Assembly (NCBI GenBank): GCA_023055425.1
Contig: JALGPY010000009.1
Span: 53,382,616-53,446,615, forward strand
Origin: Linanthus parryae
Taxonomy: Eukaryota > Streptophyta > Magnoliopsida > Ericales > Polemoniaceae
Direction of reading: 5' to 3'
DNA: 64,000 nucleotides
Shown: piece after piece, positions 34,399 through 45,900 of the stretch
Layout of the letters: each line of letters begins with the position of its first letter
Position numbering within the stretch: position 1 is the stretch's first letter
The notes under the pieces: generated by a model
Told to the model about the DNA's origin: nothing
The model's input: only the letters and a program-made list of their open reading frames with translations
The model's database searches: none
Position numbers and translations under genes: made by a program

Positions 34399-37086
34399 TC
34401 ATTTGGCAAAGCTAGTACTGGTGCCGTAGTCAGCTTCCTTCAAAGTCTGGAACGCCTCTTCACAGCTGTCATCCCAGTGATATTTTACCGCATTCTTTGT
34501 CAACGTCGTCAATGGTCTGGCAATCTTCGAAAAATCCTTCACGAAACGCCTGTAGTAGCCAGCTAAACCAAGGAAGCTTCGAATTTCGGACACGTTCTTC
34601 GGCGTAGGCCAATCTTTAACCGCTGAGATCTTCGCTGGGTCAACTGATATCCCTTCCTTGGAGATGATGTGGCCTAGAAACGGCACACGATCCAACCAGA
34701 AGTCACACTTCGAAAGCTTGGCGTAAACCTGCTCTTGCCTCAAGGTCTGCAATATTGTCCGGAGATGCTCTTCGTGATCCTCTTCGTTCTTCGAGTACAC
34801 CAGGATGTCATCGATGAAAACAACCACGAACCGGTCTAAAAATGGCTTCATTACGCGATTCATTAAGTCCATGAAAACCGCGGGTGCATTGGTCAAACCG
34901 AACGGCATAACTGTGAACTCGTAGTGACCGTATCTGGTGCTAAAGGCCGTCTTTGGAATATCTTTCTCGGCTACGCGGAGTTGATGATAACCAGACCTCA
35001 GATCGATCTTGGAGAAAACACTGGCTCCTTGCAGCTGGTCGAATAAATTGTCAATCCGGGGTAGCGGATACTTGTTCTTGATAGTGGCACTGTTCAGCTC
35101 CCGGTAGTCAATGCATAATCGCAAGCTTCCATCCTTCTTCCTGACAAACAACACTGGTGCTCCCCAGGGTGACACACTAGGTCGTATGTACCCCTTCTGT
35201 AGAAGTTCTTGTATCTGTTCCTTCAGCTCCTTCAATTCCACGGGTGCCATCCGATACGGCGCCTTGGAAATGGGTGCAGTTCCAGGTACCAGGTCTAAAG
35301 TAAACTCCACTTCTCGATGAGGTGGCATTCCGGGAATCTCATCGGGAAATACATCAGGAAATTCCCTCACGACTGGTATCTCATCCAGCACATTCACCTT
35401 CTTGGTTACGTCTTGGACATAACACACATAGGCAGAGTTCCCCTTCTTCATTTGGTTGATTATTGCCAGAGCTGACACTAGTCTAATCCGAGGCTCAGTA
35501 GGAATTCCCCGGTAGGTGATCTTTTCTCCTTTGGGTCCCCTTAATCGAACCTTCTGGTCATAGCAGTTGATAACCGCCCGATACTTTCCCAACCAATCCA
35601 TTCCTAGGATCACATCTATGCCTCCTAGATTAAATCTTATTAAGTTGGCAGGTAAGACACTGTTTAGGATTTTTAGTTCCACCCCTTCGTATACAGTGTC
35701 ACAAAGCGTTATTTGGCCATCAGGGGTTGCTACTGGGATAGATATACTAGATGATTTATGTAAACCCAGCTTATCAACAAATGCAGACGAAATAAAAGAA
35801 AATGATGCGCCAGAATCAAACAGTACGAAAGCAGGGTGCTCATAAACAGAAAATGTACCCGTAACAACTCCGTGTGCAGCCTCTGCTTCAGTCTTGGTCA
35901 TCACAGCAATTCTTCCCACGTTTGCATTCTGAGTTCCTGCTCCTCCTGCTCCTGCTCCATTGTTGTTGTTTCCATATCCAGCATTACCATTTCCGATCCT
36001 GGGTTGACCTCCGTTCTGGCCTGCATTGCCTGGGTTGTAGTTCTGCTGTCTGCCATATCCATTGCCCCCATTGTTCTGGTTGCGATTCCCATTCTGCTGG
36101 TTTCCAAACTGCTGGTTGCGGCCAAAGTTATTCCCATTCTGCTGGCGGTTTCCCTGATAGTTGTTCAGCTGTGGCCTCCCAAAATTACCGCCTTGGATTA
36201 TTTGTTGGTTCCCAGCTGGTTGTGAACGACATTCATAGGACCGATGCCCCCTCTTTCCGCAGTTGTTACAAGTGACAACATTCCCAGCGCAATCTTCGCC
36301 TGGATGGTTCCGTGGGCACCATTTGCAGAAATATCGCCGAACTTTCTGATTCCCAGCGCTTTGCTGGTTGCCACGATGCTGCCCTTGGTAACCTCCTCCA
36401 TTGTTAGGTCTGAATTTCTGAATTCCCCTGGAAAAGTTGTTGCTTCCTCCGACCTCTTCCAATTTACGCTTCTTGCGTTTCTCTTCCTGGGTGACACGAA
36501 CCCGCCAGATGTCTACAGCTCTATCGTAAGCTTCATGAAGTGTGGAGTAAGTCCTGCTCAGTAGAGATTCTTGCAGCCTCTCGTGTAATCCACCGATGAA
36601 TCGGAAAACCTTGGAATCTTCGTCAGGCACCATGTTCCCCACGAATCGTGTCAATTCCGTGAACTTCCGGAAATATTCTGTCACTGAGTCATTCCCCTGC
36701 TGCAGGTTCTGGAATTCCTGTTCCTTGCTCCTCTTCACATGATGAGGGTAAAAACGAGCTCTGAGCGCAGTTTGAAGTGCTTCCCAGTCGAACTTGGGAT
36801 CAGCCAGGAGTGTTTCACGTGCGTTCCTCCACCAGAGGTTTGCTTCACTTTTCAAGTAAAAGACTGCGCAATTGACTTTCTTATCATCAGGGCATTCTAT
36901 TGTCTCCATAATTTTATCCATTTCCACGATCCAGTCTTCTAACTCGACAGGATCTTCTCTCCCAGTGAATTCCATTGGTTTCATCTCAGCTACTTTCTTG
37001 GTCCAGTTAGTCCCTGTCTGTCCCCCGTTGTTCATCATCTGGGTCATTTGGGTGAAAAATTGTTCCATGGAGATGTTATCAGCCAT
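34399..37086 (-). pseudogene. Element B gag-protease-RT open frame (895 aa), broken before RNase H
   Basis: This polyprotein runs from an ATG at 37086. Gag covers residues 30-200. [13 protein letters not shown] (254-266) and [14 protein letters not shown] (273-286) follow; the latter is a canonical CCHC knuckle. An Asn/Gly/Gln-rich linker runs 290-385. The retropepsin motif FDSGAS has its catalytic Asp at 424. RT spans about 600-790, with [22 protein letters not shown] and the catalytic FIDD at 757-760. RNase H should begin near 880, but a frameshift ends the frame at [12 protein letters not shown]. In the correct frame the next bases continue as an RNase H start ([14 protein letters not shown]) with a second one-base slip. 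Capsid, protease and RT parts look undamaged. Confidence 0.9.
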
Positions 37087-37504
37087 CTGTCCTGTTCAAA
37101 CTTTCCTATATAGTGATAACGGAGTGGTCTATTAGTCACGCCCTACATTATCCTTGGTTAAGGTCGCGGAAACCTCAATAATCACATCATAAGTCTACAA
37201 TAAATCCAGCATAAATATAAAATAACACGCATAACACAGCAATTCTCTAATAAGGCACATAATGCTCATGTCTGTAACTCTTCCAATATAATTCAAATTC
37301 TGCTTTCCTCCTTTCACTATAGTGATCAAAGATAGTCTAAATAACTCATGAAACTCGCAAAACAGGATGTGGGTGGGCGGGAATACTCAAGACCAATCTC
37401 CTAAGCTACCCATAACCCGAACGGCTTTCCAATTTTTAATTATCTTGCCCTATGTCCATTTTAAGTTGCCCTACAGGTTTTTAATTCCCTTTTATGGATT
37501 GCCC

Positions 37505-37516
37505 GCTCTGATACCA
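37505..37516 (-). other. Primer-binding site, initiator Met tRNA type (element B)
   Basis: The minus strand reads TGGTATCAGAGC two bases inside the 5' LTR boundary, the same as in element A. Confidence 0.9.
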
Positions 37517-37518
37517 CC

Positions 37519-40430
37519 TACAACAACCCCCTTATCCGGCTCGGACAAGACCGGGAGGGCGATGCTAAAAGTAACGGCGGAAATCAAAAGCATAACATCC
37601 CACTTATTTATTACATAACATTAAACATCCAAAAGTCATTAGATATTACATAAGTCTTTCCAAACTACTACATAAGGTGAGCTAGCCAACTACATCACTA
37701 CTCGTGCTGAAAACCGTCTACGTGAGTCCCGTACCCTGCTATGCCATAGTCCTCAGCTCCTAAGCCTGCGGTGGGAAGAAACAGGAACCGCAGTTTCAAA
37801 GTCAGTACAAAAGACTGAGTAAGCGACACCCAAGCATGTAAAACAGATGAAGAATGAATATCTTTTCTTTTGCAATAACTCAGAACAGGAAATGAATAAC
37901 AGGAATAAGATAACTTCTCTGAAACAAAAGTTCAACTGAAACTTCTCTTCTTTACTAAACTTCTTCCTTTTTATAATATCCAAAACTCAGGAAAACTGTA
38001 TTATTAATCTGTGTTGATACGGGGAAGATCTATTATACTATCACTAGCAGCCATGACCTTAAGTGCCGGCACCCCCCTAAGACTCCTCGCGGCCAGAGAG
38101 GTGAGTACATGGAGCGACCCGACAGGTTGCGACCGGGTTAAAATAAGCGGGTCGAGAGGACAAAGCCAACACGACCAATCTATATAAAAGAAATCACAAC
38201 GATCCCCGCACAACTCTTTCCACTTTAATTAATTATGCATTAATGTTATTCGTGTGACAGTAATAAACAGAGCAACTTCTGAAAATATAAGAACGTCACA
38301 ATTTAACATGAAAACAAACAATAAATATTTTGAGACGAATATAAAAGCTAAAACGAGACACGAAAGGAACTAGGCTCGCAAGACTTGGCATGTTCACTTA
38401 CCTTACTTTCCGTAGCAAAGCACGTCCTAGCAGTGGCTCGGGCCTACAAAGACGTCACCTACAAATCGTGTCTTCTACGTCAACAAATATCCAAATAAAA
38501 TGCTATAAGTCCTAAAGAGTATTTATATCAACTTAAACCCCACTATTTATATTTCTATCGTTTTGTTACCCACTTATAATTTCTTGGAAACAAAACAACT
38601 CATCTATTTTTAAACAACTATTATTATTATTATTAATTAAAAGTGATTAATTAGATTAACAAAATTATGAGCTAGAGAAATTATACTTAAGATTAATTTG
38701 AATTATAATGACAAAGTGATTCTCGACTATTATGTTTTTAAGAAAAACTATACACGATACTATAATATTTAGAAAAGTATAATTTTACAAGTTTAATAAC
38801 TAATGTTATAGACTTTGCGATTAAACAATATTTAATAAAAACTTTTACAAAAACGTGTCTATTTTAGTTTCAAACAACTTGTTTACTATTTCTTTAAGCG
38901 AATAAATTTTCCGAGACAAAAGCTACTATTTTTAGATATTATCTTTAAACCCACAATTATTATTAATATTTTTATTTTTAACTAAAAGTGTGATTTAATA
39001 TATAAATTCTAATTTGTAATAAAAATCAACAAACACTCTAAATCATATTAAAAACAGATATATTAAAAGACTCTATTCACCCTATAGTTTCTGAAAACAT
39101 CAAACAGCCCCCTTCTAACATGTTAAAACATTTCTGTAAATTACGCTTTGACCCCTTTTTCAAGAACAACTCATTTTAGCTCTTCAAATCTTAAATCTAA
39201 CTATCAACTTCTGGTTTTGATTATGTAGAATGACTAAACAGAGGGTATAGCACATACCTAGGCCAAAAATGGCCGGAAACCGTTGAGATACGCGTCGGGT
39301 CGAAGTCTCGAATCGGAGTCGTCGGACTTTGAAGCTCACTCGCCGGAATTAATGGCTTCTTGGCCGGTTCTGAGCCTTCTGCTGTCCTAATCGGGGCCTC
39401 AGGCGTCTATTGGTAGTACTGGTGGTCGCTGGGTGTGCTTTGGCGGAGCTTCGGCCGAGTGGGTCGCCGGAATCAATGGTGGCGGCGGCGGTAGTGATGG
39501 CTTTCACTACTGCTGCTGCTACTATCTGGTTTCTCCGACCCCTCCTGGGTTCTCAACCGAGTAAGAGAAGCTGAGAGAGAGAGGGACGAAGAGGAGAGAG
39601 AGGGTGGTGGTGAAGTGGGTCTTCTCGGTGGATGACCCGACGGGAACACTACGGCGGTGGTGGCTCTGTTTCTCTCTGCTAGCAGCTGCTGCAGTGGTCT
39701 TCGAACAGAGAGGAGGTGAGGGTGAGAGGAAACAGAGGGTGAGAAGGTCGTGGGTCCGATGGGTGGTGCTTGCTGCCGGAGATAATGGCGGCAGTGGTGG
39801 ATGGGTGTGGCTGCTGCCTCTCTTCCTCCGCTGCTGCTGCTGTTCTCTGGTGGCAGGTAGGTGGAGGGAGAGAGTGAGAGATGAAAGTGGTGATGGTGGT
39901 GGGTTTTTGCCGAACAAAACAACAATGGTGGTGATGATGATGTTGACGGTGATGGAGGTGGTGGTGGTAGCTGCTGGTGGTTGTGAGGAGTAGGGCTGCT
40001 GGTGAAGGCTTTATATAGGCTAGGTTACTTGGTGGGCAAGGAGTGGAGGGCGGTGGTGAAGCCTTCCGAAGGTGTTGGGGCGGTGATGGTTGGAGGCGGC
40101 TATGGGTTGATTTGCCGTGAAGAAAAGTGTTGGTGAAGATGTGAGAGAGGGAGGAGATATAGGGTGTGGTTGAAGTACTAGAGCTTTTGGTGATTCGGTG
40201 TGGCAACCACGCCTATTCTCGCGGTGGTCGGGTACGCGCTTGAAATTATAACTTTAACTAAATTTACTAAACGTTTTCGTATTTATTCACGATTGTAAAT
40301 CTAATAACTATTTTAAAATTTTCTTGCAAATAAAACTCTAAAATATATTTAAACATTATTTTGTCACTAAAATTATTATTATGCTATTATAATGACCTTT
40401 TTACCCCTACTAATTAAACGGGGTATTACA
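37519..40430 (-). repeat. 5' LTR of element B (2912 bp)
   Basis: It aligns along its whole length with 20070-22986. The sense-strand end reads GTTGTTGTA instead of GTTGTTGCA, a mutation of the terminal CA. TATA-like box, donor (first intron base 38401) and acceptor (last intron base 37766) are kept. It borders 40431 directly without a matching target duplication. Confidence 0.9.
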
Positions 40431-41074
40431 CTAGCCCTATACAGATGCTTGGCTAGGACGAATACGAAGTTCAACCCTCTCGACTTCCCACTAAAACTCA
40501 TTTTAGGTCATATACTTAATCATACAATTATATAGAGCAGTGTTTTAGAAAATCTGATATTAGCTCATTAAAATAACCCTTACAAATATTCATAAAAGTA
40601 AGTCAATAATATATGAAAAGTATATTTATCAATAATATAGGAAAAGATCAACTGTCATATTACTTTAGCTTGAAAGATTATTTCTGGGTACGTCAACATT
40701 TGATTTTTAAAGAAATATTCTGGTTGACGAAATCACTATTTATTCGAATAAGAAATTGCGGTAAAGTAATTAACGTAATTTTTATAGATACTCACAAATA
40801 TTCTTATTTCCCAAGAGAGAGTAATTTACTAAACCAAATTACTAATACATATATTTTTAAAACACTTGTTCTTTTCTTTTAGTTATTTGAAACACAATTT
40901 ACTAACAATCGATAAACAAATCGATATATTTTCAAGAAAATACATTTTATTTAATTAACGAATATTTCTACCATATTACTTCAATATTTTGAAAAATTTT
41001 ATTTAACTAGAATGTAGATAAATATTACTGAAATTGATTTAAACATAAAAATCTAGTTTTTATTTCATTTTTAT
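40431..41074. other. AT-rich segment between element B and the right arm of C
   Basis: About 640 bp of strongly AT-rich DNA has no domain in any frame. Its composition resembles the U3 region of the chromovirus LTRs, so it may be the continuation of the left-arm LTR beyond element B, but I could not align it convincingly. Confidence 0.4.
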
Positions 41075-41593
41075 ATATAGAAGAAATAGATTGGGATTAA
41101 CACTCCCTGTTGAGATTCAAGAAAGAGAATTGGGAAGACATGAATTTTATTCAAGCTTCTGCTCTATATTCAAGTTTACTCTGGTTTTCTTCTTTACTAC
41201 TTTTGTGAAAAGAATTGTGCCTCATCATCTGTTTACGAGCTCGGGTATTTGCTTACTCAGTATTTTATGCTGACTTTGTTTCATTCCCACCGCAGGTATA
41301 GAGGCTGAGGATTTTGATGTAGCCTGGTACGGGACGCACTAAGAAGGGTATCATCACAAATAGTAAAGTAAGCTAGTATGCCTAGCGTTAGCGAAATGTT
41401 TTAGTAGTGACGTGTAAAAACTTAAGAGCTACATGTAATGTCCAATAAGATGTAATATATAAAGACTTGTGTAATGTTTAATAGTATTGTAATATACGGA
41501 TGTTGTGCTTATGACTTCCACCAACACTTTTGGCATCGACATCCTGGGCTTTCCGGTCCGGAGCGGAAGGCTTGGGGATCACGGGGTGTTGCA
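41075..41593 (+). repeat. Right arm of insertion C: chromovirus LTR end, plus orientation
   Basis: Inverted copy of 18970-19510. It includes the acceptor CCACCGCAG at 41287-41295, the block GGTATAGAGGCTGAGGATTT, and the LTR end GGGGTGTTGCA at 41593, followed by the CCGAA duplication. Confidence 0.8.
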
Positions 41594-41906
41594 CCGAAGC
41601 CCCAACCCCGTCCGCCCCTAGTGACTTCGGCCACCTTGTGGCGCAGTGCTCCGTGCTCCATTTAGCTTGATTTTTCCCTTCCTTCTTCCGTTGCTAGCAC
41701 TCACGTGGAGAAGGATTTCAGTCAAAGATCCAAGGTGTGGATACTCGTAGAGACGAAGACACAATTCTTCGTAGTGATCACACAAACTAAGGTACACATG
41801 TTTCTACCCTAATCATGTTATGATTGCTTGCCTGTGATCCTTGGAGAGGTTTGAGCAGGATTAAATTTTTGTTATTCAGCTGCGTAACGTGCATCAAAAC
41901 CCTACA
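41594..41906 (+). repeat. Second part of the 3' LTR of element E
   Basis: It continues the LTR from CCGAAGCCCCAACCCC in line with 14295 onward of the 5' copy. The end at 41906 (CATCAAAACCCTACA) is a guess from the TG...CA rule, since the 5' copy has diverged there. Confidence 0.65.
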
Positions 41907-42026
41907 GTGAGAATTTCTACCCTAAACATGTTATGATTGCTTGCCTGTGATCCTTGGAGATGTTTGAGCAGGATTACATTTTTGTTATTCAGCTGCGTAA
42001 CGTGCATCAAAACCCTGCAGTGAGAA
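41801..42026. repeat. 113-bp tandem duplication at the end of element E's LTR
   Basis: Units 41801-41913 and 41914-42026 are equal in length and start TTTCTACCCTAA(T/A)CATGTTA. Each ends CCCT(A/G)CAGTGAGAA. The duplication spans the presumed LTR boundary, so LTR-end sequence is present twice. Confidence 0.85.
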
Positions 42027-42912
42027 ATTCCCTGAATATGGGGTAGAAGTAGAAAAGTTCATACAAATATAGAAGGTTTCTCTAGTGAAAATGCAGGGTT
42101 TTTATCGATTGTGGCCCTTGCCCGCCATTTTATTTTATAGGGTAAGGGAATTTTATATGCCTTCCATTTTTTTGTTGATGAAAGTGGAATTGTATAAAGC
42201 ACGACGGCAGAAATGAATTCTCGACAATTACATCTTGTTTGTGCCACCTCTAACATCCAATCTGGGAAATCTCTAACCCAATCTACTGCTACATTAGAGT
42301 GTTTCGAGAACCCGGTACTATTGCGCTACCTTGTTGCCATCCCTAGCTATAAAAGTTATAGACCAATCACAAAGAAACGAAATATTGGAAGCGATATCAT
42401 AATCACGTCAGTTCCCTTATCTCCCATTTTACGTTACGCCCGGATATAAGACAACATATTATTTGGATGACGCTCAGCGAACTAGACTGCTCCTATTAAT
42501 TTACTAAACCACATCCCAAAAAAAGCCCGCACCTCTCTCTACACCTTCTGTGTTGGTATTATATATATTTAAATTTGCCGATCAAAGTGACCCATAAAGT
42601 CAACCGGGAAGATTTTAGTGAAACGCACCATGTACTATAATTGATGTGAGATGAAACGAATAACTTATAGATGAACGTGAAGTTCACAGTAAAACGAAAC
42701 AATTTCTTCCGAGTCAACCGATACAAACAACTTCTCTCCTATACGAAAAAGAATGAGGCCTTTCCATTAATAAATAAAGTACCGAGAGGAGAGAGCTCGA
42801 GTAGAGCTGTTTCTATATCGCATAGCTAAGAACTAGTAATCAGTAGCTACTGCCGCAGAACAAGTCACCCTTTCGTGACAATTATGAAGACAGGTTACGC
42901 GGAAAAAGTCAT
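42027..42912. other. Region downstream of the SKS gene
   Basis: No protein domain is visible. The part adjacent to the SKS stop (about 42770-42912) is probably its 3' untranslated region. The remainder shows only short, unsupported open frames (for example 42213-42449). Confidence 0.5.
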
Positions 42913-45900
42913 TTAGTGACCTATGGCGCGACCACAGAGAAGGGCATTGGTCGGAATAGGGTATTCGTCTCTCCATGAATTTGCAGGGGAATAGACGCGG
43001 AGATAGAACTGCTGGCCTAGATACTGGCGAGCCCAGTTCTCGGATCGTATGTTCCACATTCCCACGTTGTCTAATGGCATGTAAATTGCAGTCCATGAGT
43101 TGGGATACACCTGCAAAGACACCAGCATCTCAGTATGAAAAACTAAAAGGACAACTAAAGGACTCTGTGGGAATAGGGATTAGGGTAGGGTGTTTACATA
43201 AAACTAGAAAGAATAGTGCCAAAAATTTAAATGAACTTGTATCCGTAATTTTTCTTAAGGGCCCTAGTGAAAACATGCTAGCACAACTAGAACATTTATG
43301 TATTTCTTTTAAAAGTACTAATTTTGTTGTAAACGAATAACAACTACAACTATCTCCCTCCATTGAACTGATATTTTAAAATGTACCACTAAATTTATTT
43401 GAAAATGTCAATATTATGTCCCTATAACTGCAAATGCTTCCCCTCTTTAGCTGTTATTTATTTTTATTTTTTTTTTTTTTTTGTGATAAGATTTAGCTGT
43501 TATTTTACATTTTGTACTAGTAGAAATATTAGAATTCTTTTTATAACTGCAAATACCTGCCTAATTAAGTAGCTTGTTTTCTTTAGATGAATATGCTAAT
43601 TTAGTAGCGTAGTGGAAAATATAATTGAAATTTTTTAAATTGTGCCCAGGGCCATTCCTGCGTCCGCCAATGAAAAATATAGCCGTATAGTCGTTTAGAA
43701 ACCTCCTTTTTCACTACAGGTTTGTAGAAGAGAAACCTTGTGTTTCCTTGTTAAAGTTTTTAGCAGAAGCCTGGTTTCAGAAGGTTTTTGAAATTTCTTT
43801 GCAGCCCAAGGAATGAAACCACAAATACCATATCGGCCAGAAACCTCATAACGAAAACCTGGTTTCTCGCACAATAATCGCAAGACGAAAAGGAGGTTTC
43901 CAGCAGCCGCATTTTGATTTTATGGAGGAAGACTTGTAATTTGGTATTTTTGTACCAAATGGACGTACCTGAACCGTGCTACGAGAAATCGTGTCCCTTA
44001 AATTGTAACCCGTTCTGCTATCCGACGACCACTTTCCTCCGTCCATTCTGTTTCACATAAAAATACTCGTGAATACGAAGTCCCTGAAGAACCCGCTTAT
44101 TCTATACATTTACTAAGTTATAAGACAAAGCAGCTTACGCTTACCCGACGACAAAGAACATGTGGCCATCAATATGCCATGACTGCACAGAATCCTCCGC
44201 GTTCTCGAACACGACCTCGATGAAAGCTCGGAAATCAGCAGCCATGACGGAAGTCTGGAGATAACCGCCGCCACCCGTGGGCCCGTCGGGGATGCTCCCG
44301 AGGCTAAACACTCCCGGGATGTTGAAGTGGTCGGCGAGCTTGAGCGGCGTGTCTGCTGGGATAAACGACACGCTATTCACGGCGTACCTCTGCTTACCGT
44401 CTATGATCGGGGCGGAGTTCGCCAGCCTGATTGTACGAGTCGTGTTGATGAGCCCGTAGTGGTATGAGCCTTGCGGGTTGGGCCTAGGCCCGCTCGCCGT
44501 TAAGTTCCGCCTGAATTCACATATTTATAAGGGAAGATAAGAAATCCCGTAAGTGAAATTGGGAGATAAAAGAACCACAATGATCCCACGGTCTAATTAG
44601 TTCTAGTTACATTCTTTTAAATTGTCTGATGTGAGACTTCTCAGCAAATAATTAATGACTAGGGCTGTAAACAAATGAACCGGTCAAGAACTGGTTCGTA
44701 CGAAGCTCGGGCTCGTTTTAAATGAGCCGAGCCCGAACAAGGTGAAGCTCCGGTCATGAGCTCCAGAGACGGCTCGTTTGGTAATTAGCGATCAAATTAT
44801 AATACAATTTTTATTATTATATTGTAAATAATCATATACTATAAGAACAGAGCATCTCGAGTAGTATTTATAAGTTGACGAAAATCGAACATTTTAATTT
44901 TATGTATTGTAAAATTTTTGTAAGTGCTCATCTCCAATGGGATAGTTAAATGACGGTTATCTTTATAATATAAAGAAGATGATGAAAACATCGTCTCCAA
45001 TGGGCTCTCTATCCCGTTTTTTATTTTAGCGGATAGTTATCCCGCTCTCTAACTTTAAAGAACCAGAAAATGGATAGTTAAATTTTTTGTGTCTATCTCT
45101 CTCCTCCTTCTATATTTTATTTTTTAACTTCTACCCACTAGAACTACACTTTAGCTAACTTTTACATAGTAGCATTGGAGATCATATGATTTTTTTTTGA
45201 ATAGTTAAAATAAAAAATGACAATTTTAATTAAATTATACATGATTTTTAACTATTAGCATTGGTGTGACACATTCTCAATATTTCTTACAAGAAAATTT
45301 TATGGAATCCAGGACATAATCGCGAAGAACATGGTTAAAGAAAATATCAACGATTTCTTGATCCGACTCTTTAAATGTAGAGAGCGGGATAACTATCCGC
45401 TAAAATAAAGAGCGAGAGTAGAGAGCCTATTGGAGACAATATTTTTCCCATCTTATTTATCTTTTAAAGATAACCGCTATATTTGAGACAATATTTTTCC
45501 CATCTTATTTATATTTTTCCCCAGCAAGAGGTTGTGAGTTCAAATCCTGCTGGAGTCATCATCGGCGACTCGACCCGTATTTGTTAAAGCAATATCTCCC
45601 AACCAAAAAATAAAAAAGAAAACATACCTTAATGACCGCGCCTGGTTGAGCGACCAGTCGACCTCGGTGGTCGGTCCGCCGGGGGGAGGGCCAGAAATTC
45701 CCCCGGCGGAGTTGCTATAATGAAGAATGGAAGTCGCCGTGAGAACTTGGGAGGTGAAACGCGTCGAAACCGCGATAGAGTAATCCTGTGGAGGTTGATC
45801 TGCAGTCACCAACATGGAGTAAGATTGCCCCAAATGGATGTCGATGGAATCGTATGTGTTCTGCATCGTGTGGATCCCTTCGACCTCAACCAGCTGCATC

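Larger units (their letters stand above)
20070..40430 (-). mobile_element. Element B: Tekay-like chromovirus, near full length, interrupted by element D
   Basis: This is a minus-strand element with 5' LTR 37519-40430, primer site 37505-37516, gag-pol in pieces (37086 to 34399, about 34228 to 33289, 24018 to 23338), polypurine tract 22987-23000 and 3' LTR 20070-22986. Without D it would be about 11.3 kb. Clade evidence: gag with CCHC zinc knuckle, FIDD-type RT, HHCC integrase, and a C-terminal chromodomain-like segment (EATWEAEEEMRKKYPHLF) usual for Tekay/Del. The two LTRs differ at about 33 of 2915 positions by eye. The 5' LTR edge reads TA instead of CA on the sense strand. The 5-mers outside the LTRs (GTACC and CTAGC) do not match, so no target duplication is visible. 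Confidence 0.9.
18970..41593. mobile_element. Insertion C: chromovirus LTR termini in inverted (U5-U5) arrangement, CCGAA duplication
   Basis: The left end reads TGCAACACCCCGTGATCCCC and the right end is its exact reverse complement. CCGAA flanks both sides, and the uninterrupted copy of the target is in the 5' LTR of element E (14295-14299). The two arms (18970-about 19510 and about 41075-41593) are near-identical inverted repeats of roughly 520-540 bp. They resemble the R-U5 part of the LTRs of A and B. The left arm continues as LTR-like sequence to 20069, where B is inserted. Beyond B (40431-41074) is AT-rich sequence of uncertain origin, possibly U3. A normal LTR retrotransposon would have one U3 and one U5 end, so this is an aberrant or rearranged insertion. 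Confidence 0.75.
13971..41906 (+). mobile_element. Element E: decayed Ty1/copia element, 3' LTR split by nested insertions
   Basis: The parts are a left-truncated 5' LTR (13971-about 14578), about 390 bp of unplaced DNA, a stop-ridden pol (14967-17872) and a 3' LTR that begins TGTTGGTTTTGG at 17878. That LTR is interrupted at 18969 by insertion C and resumes at 41599, ending near 41906. Without the insertion the 3' LTR would be about 1.4 kb. The 5' copy reads straight through GAGGCCGAAGCCCC (14291-14304), so it shows the empty target site. No primer-binding site was found. Element E is the oldest layer of the nest. Confidence 0.8.

Noticed and set aside
18970..41593. Insertion C as a DNA transposon with 520-bp terminal inverted repeats
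   Set aside because: The arms are homologous to the R-U5 part of chromovirus LTRs, and the 5-bp duplication and TG...CA ends fit a retroviral-type integrase better. It is kept only as an open alternative within the finding.
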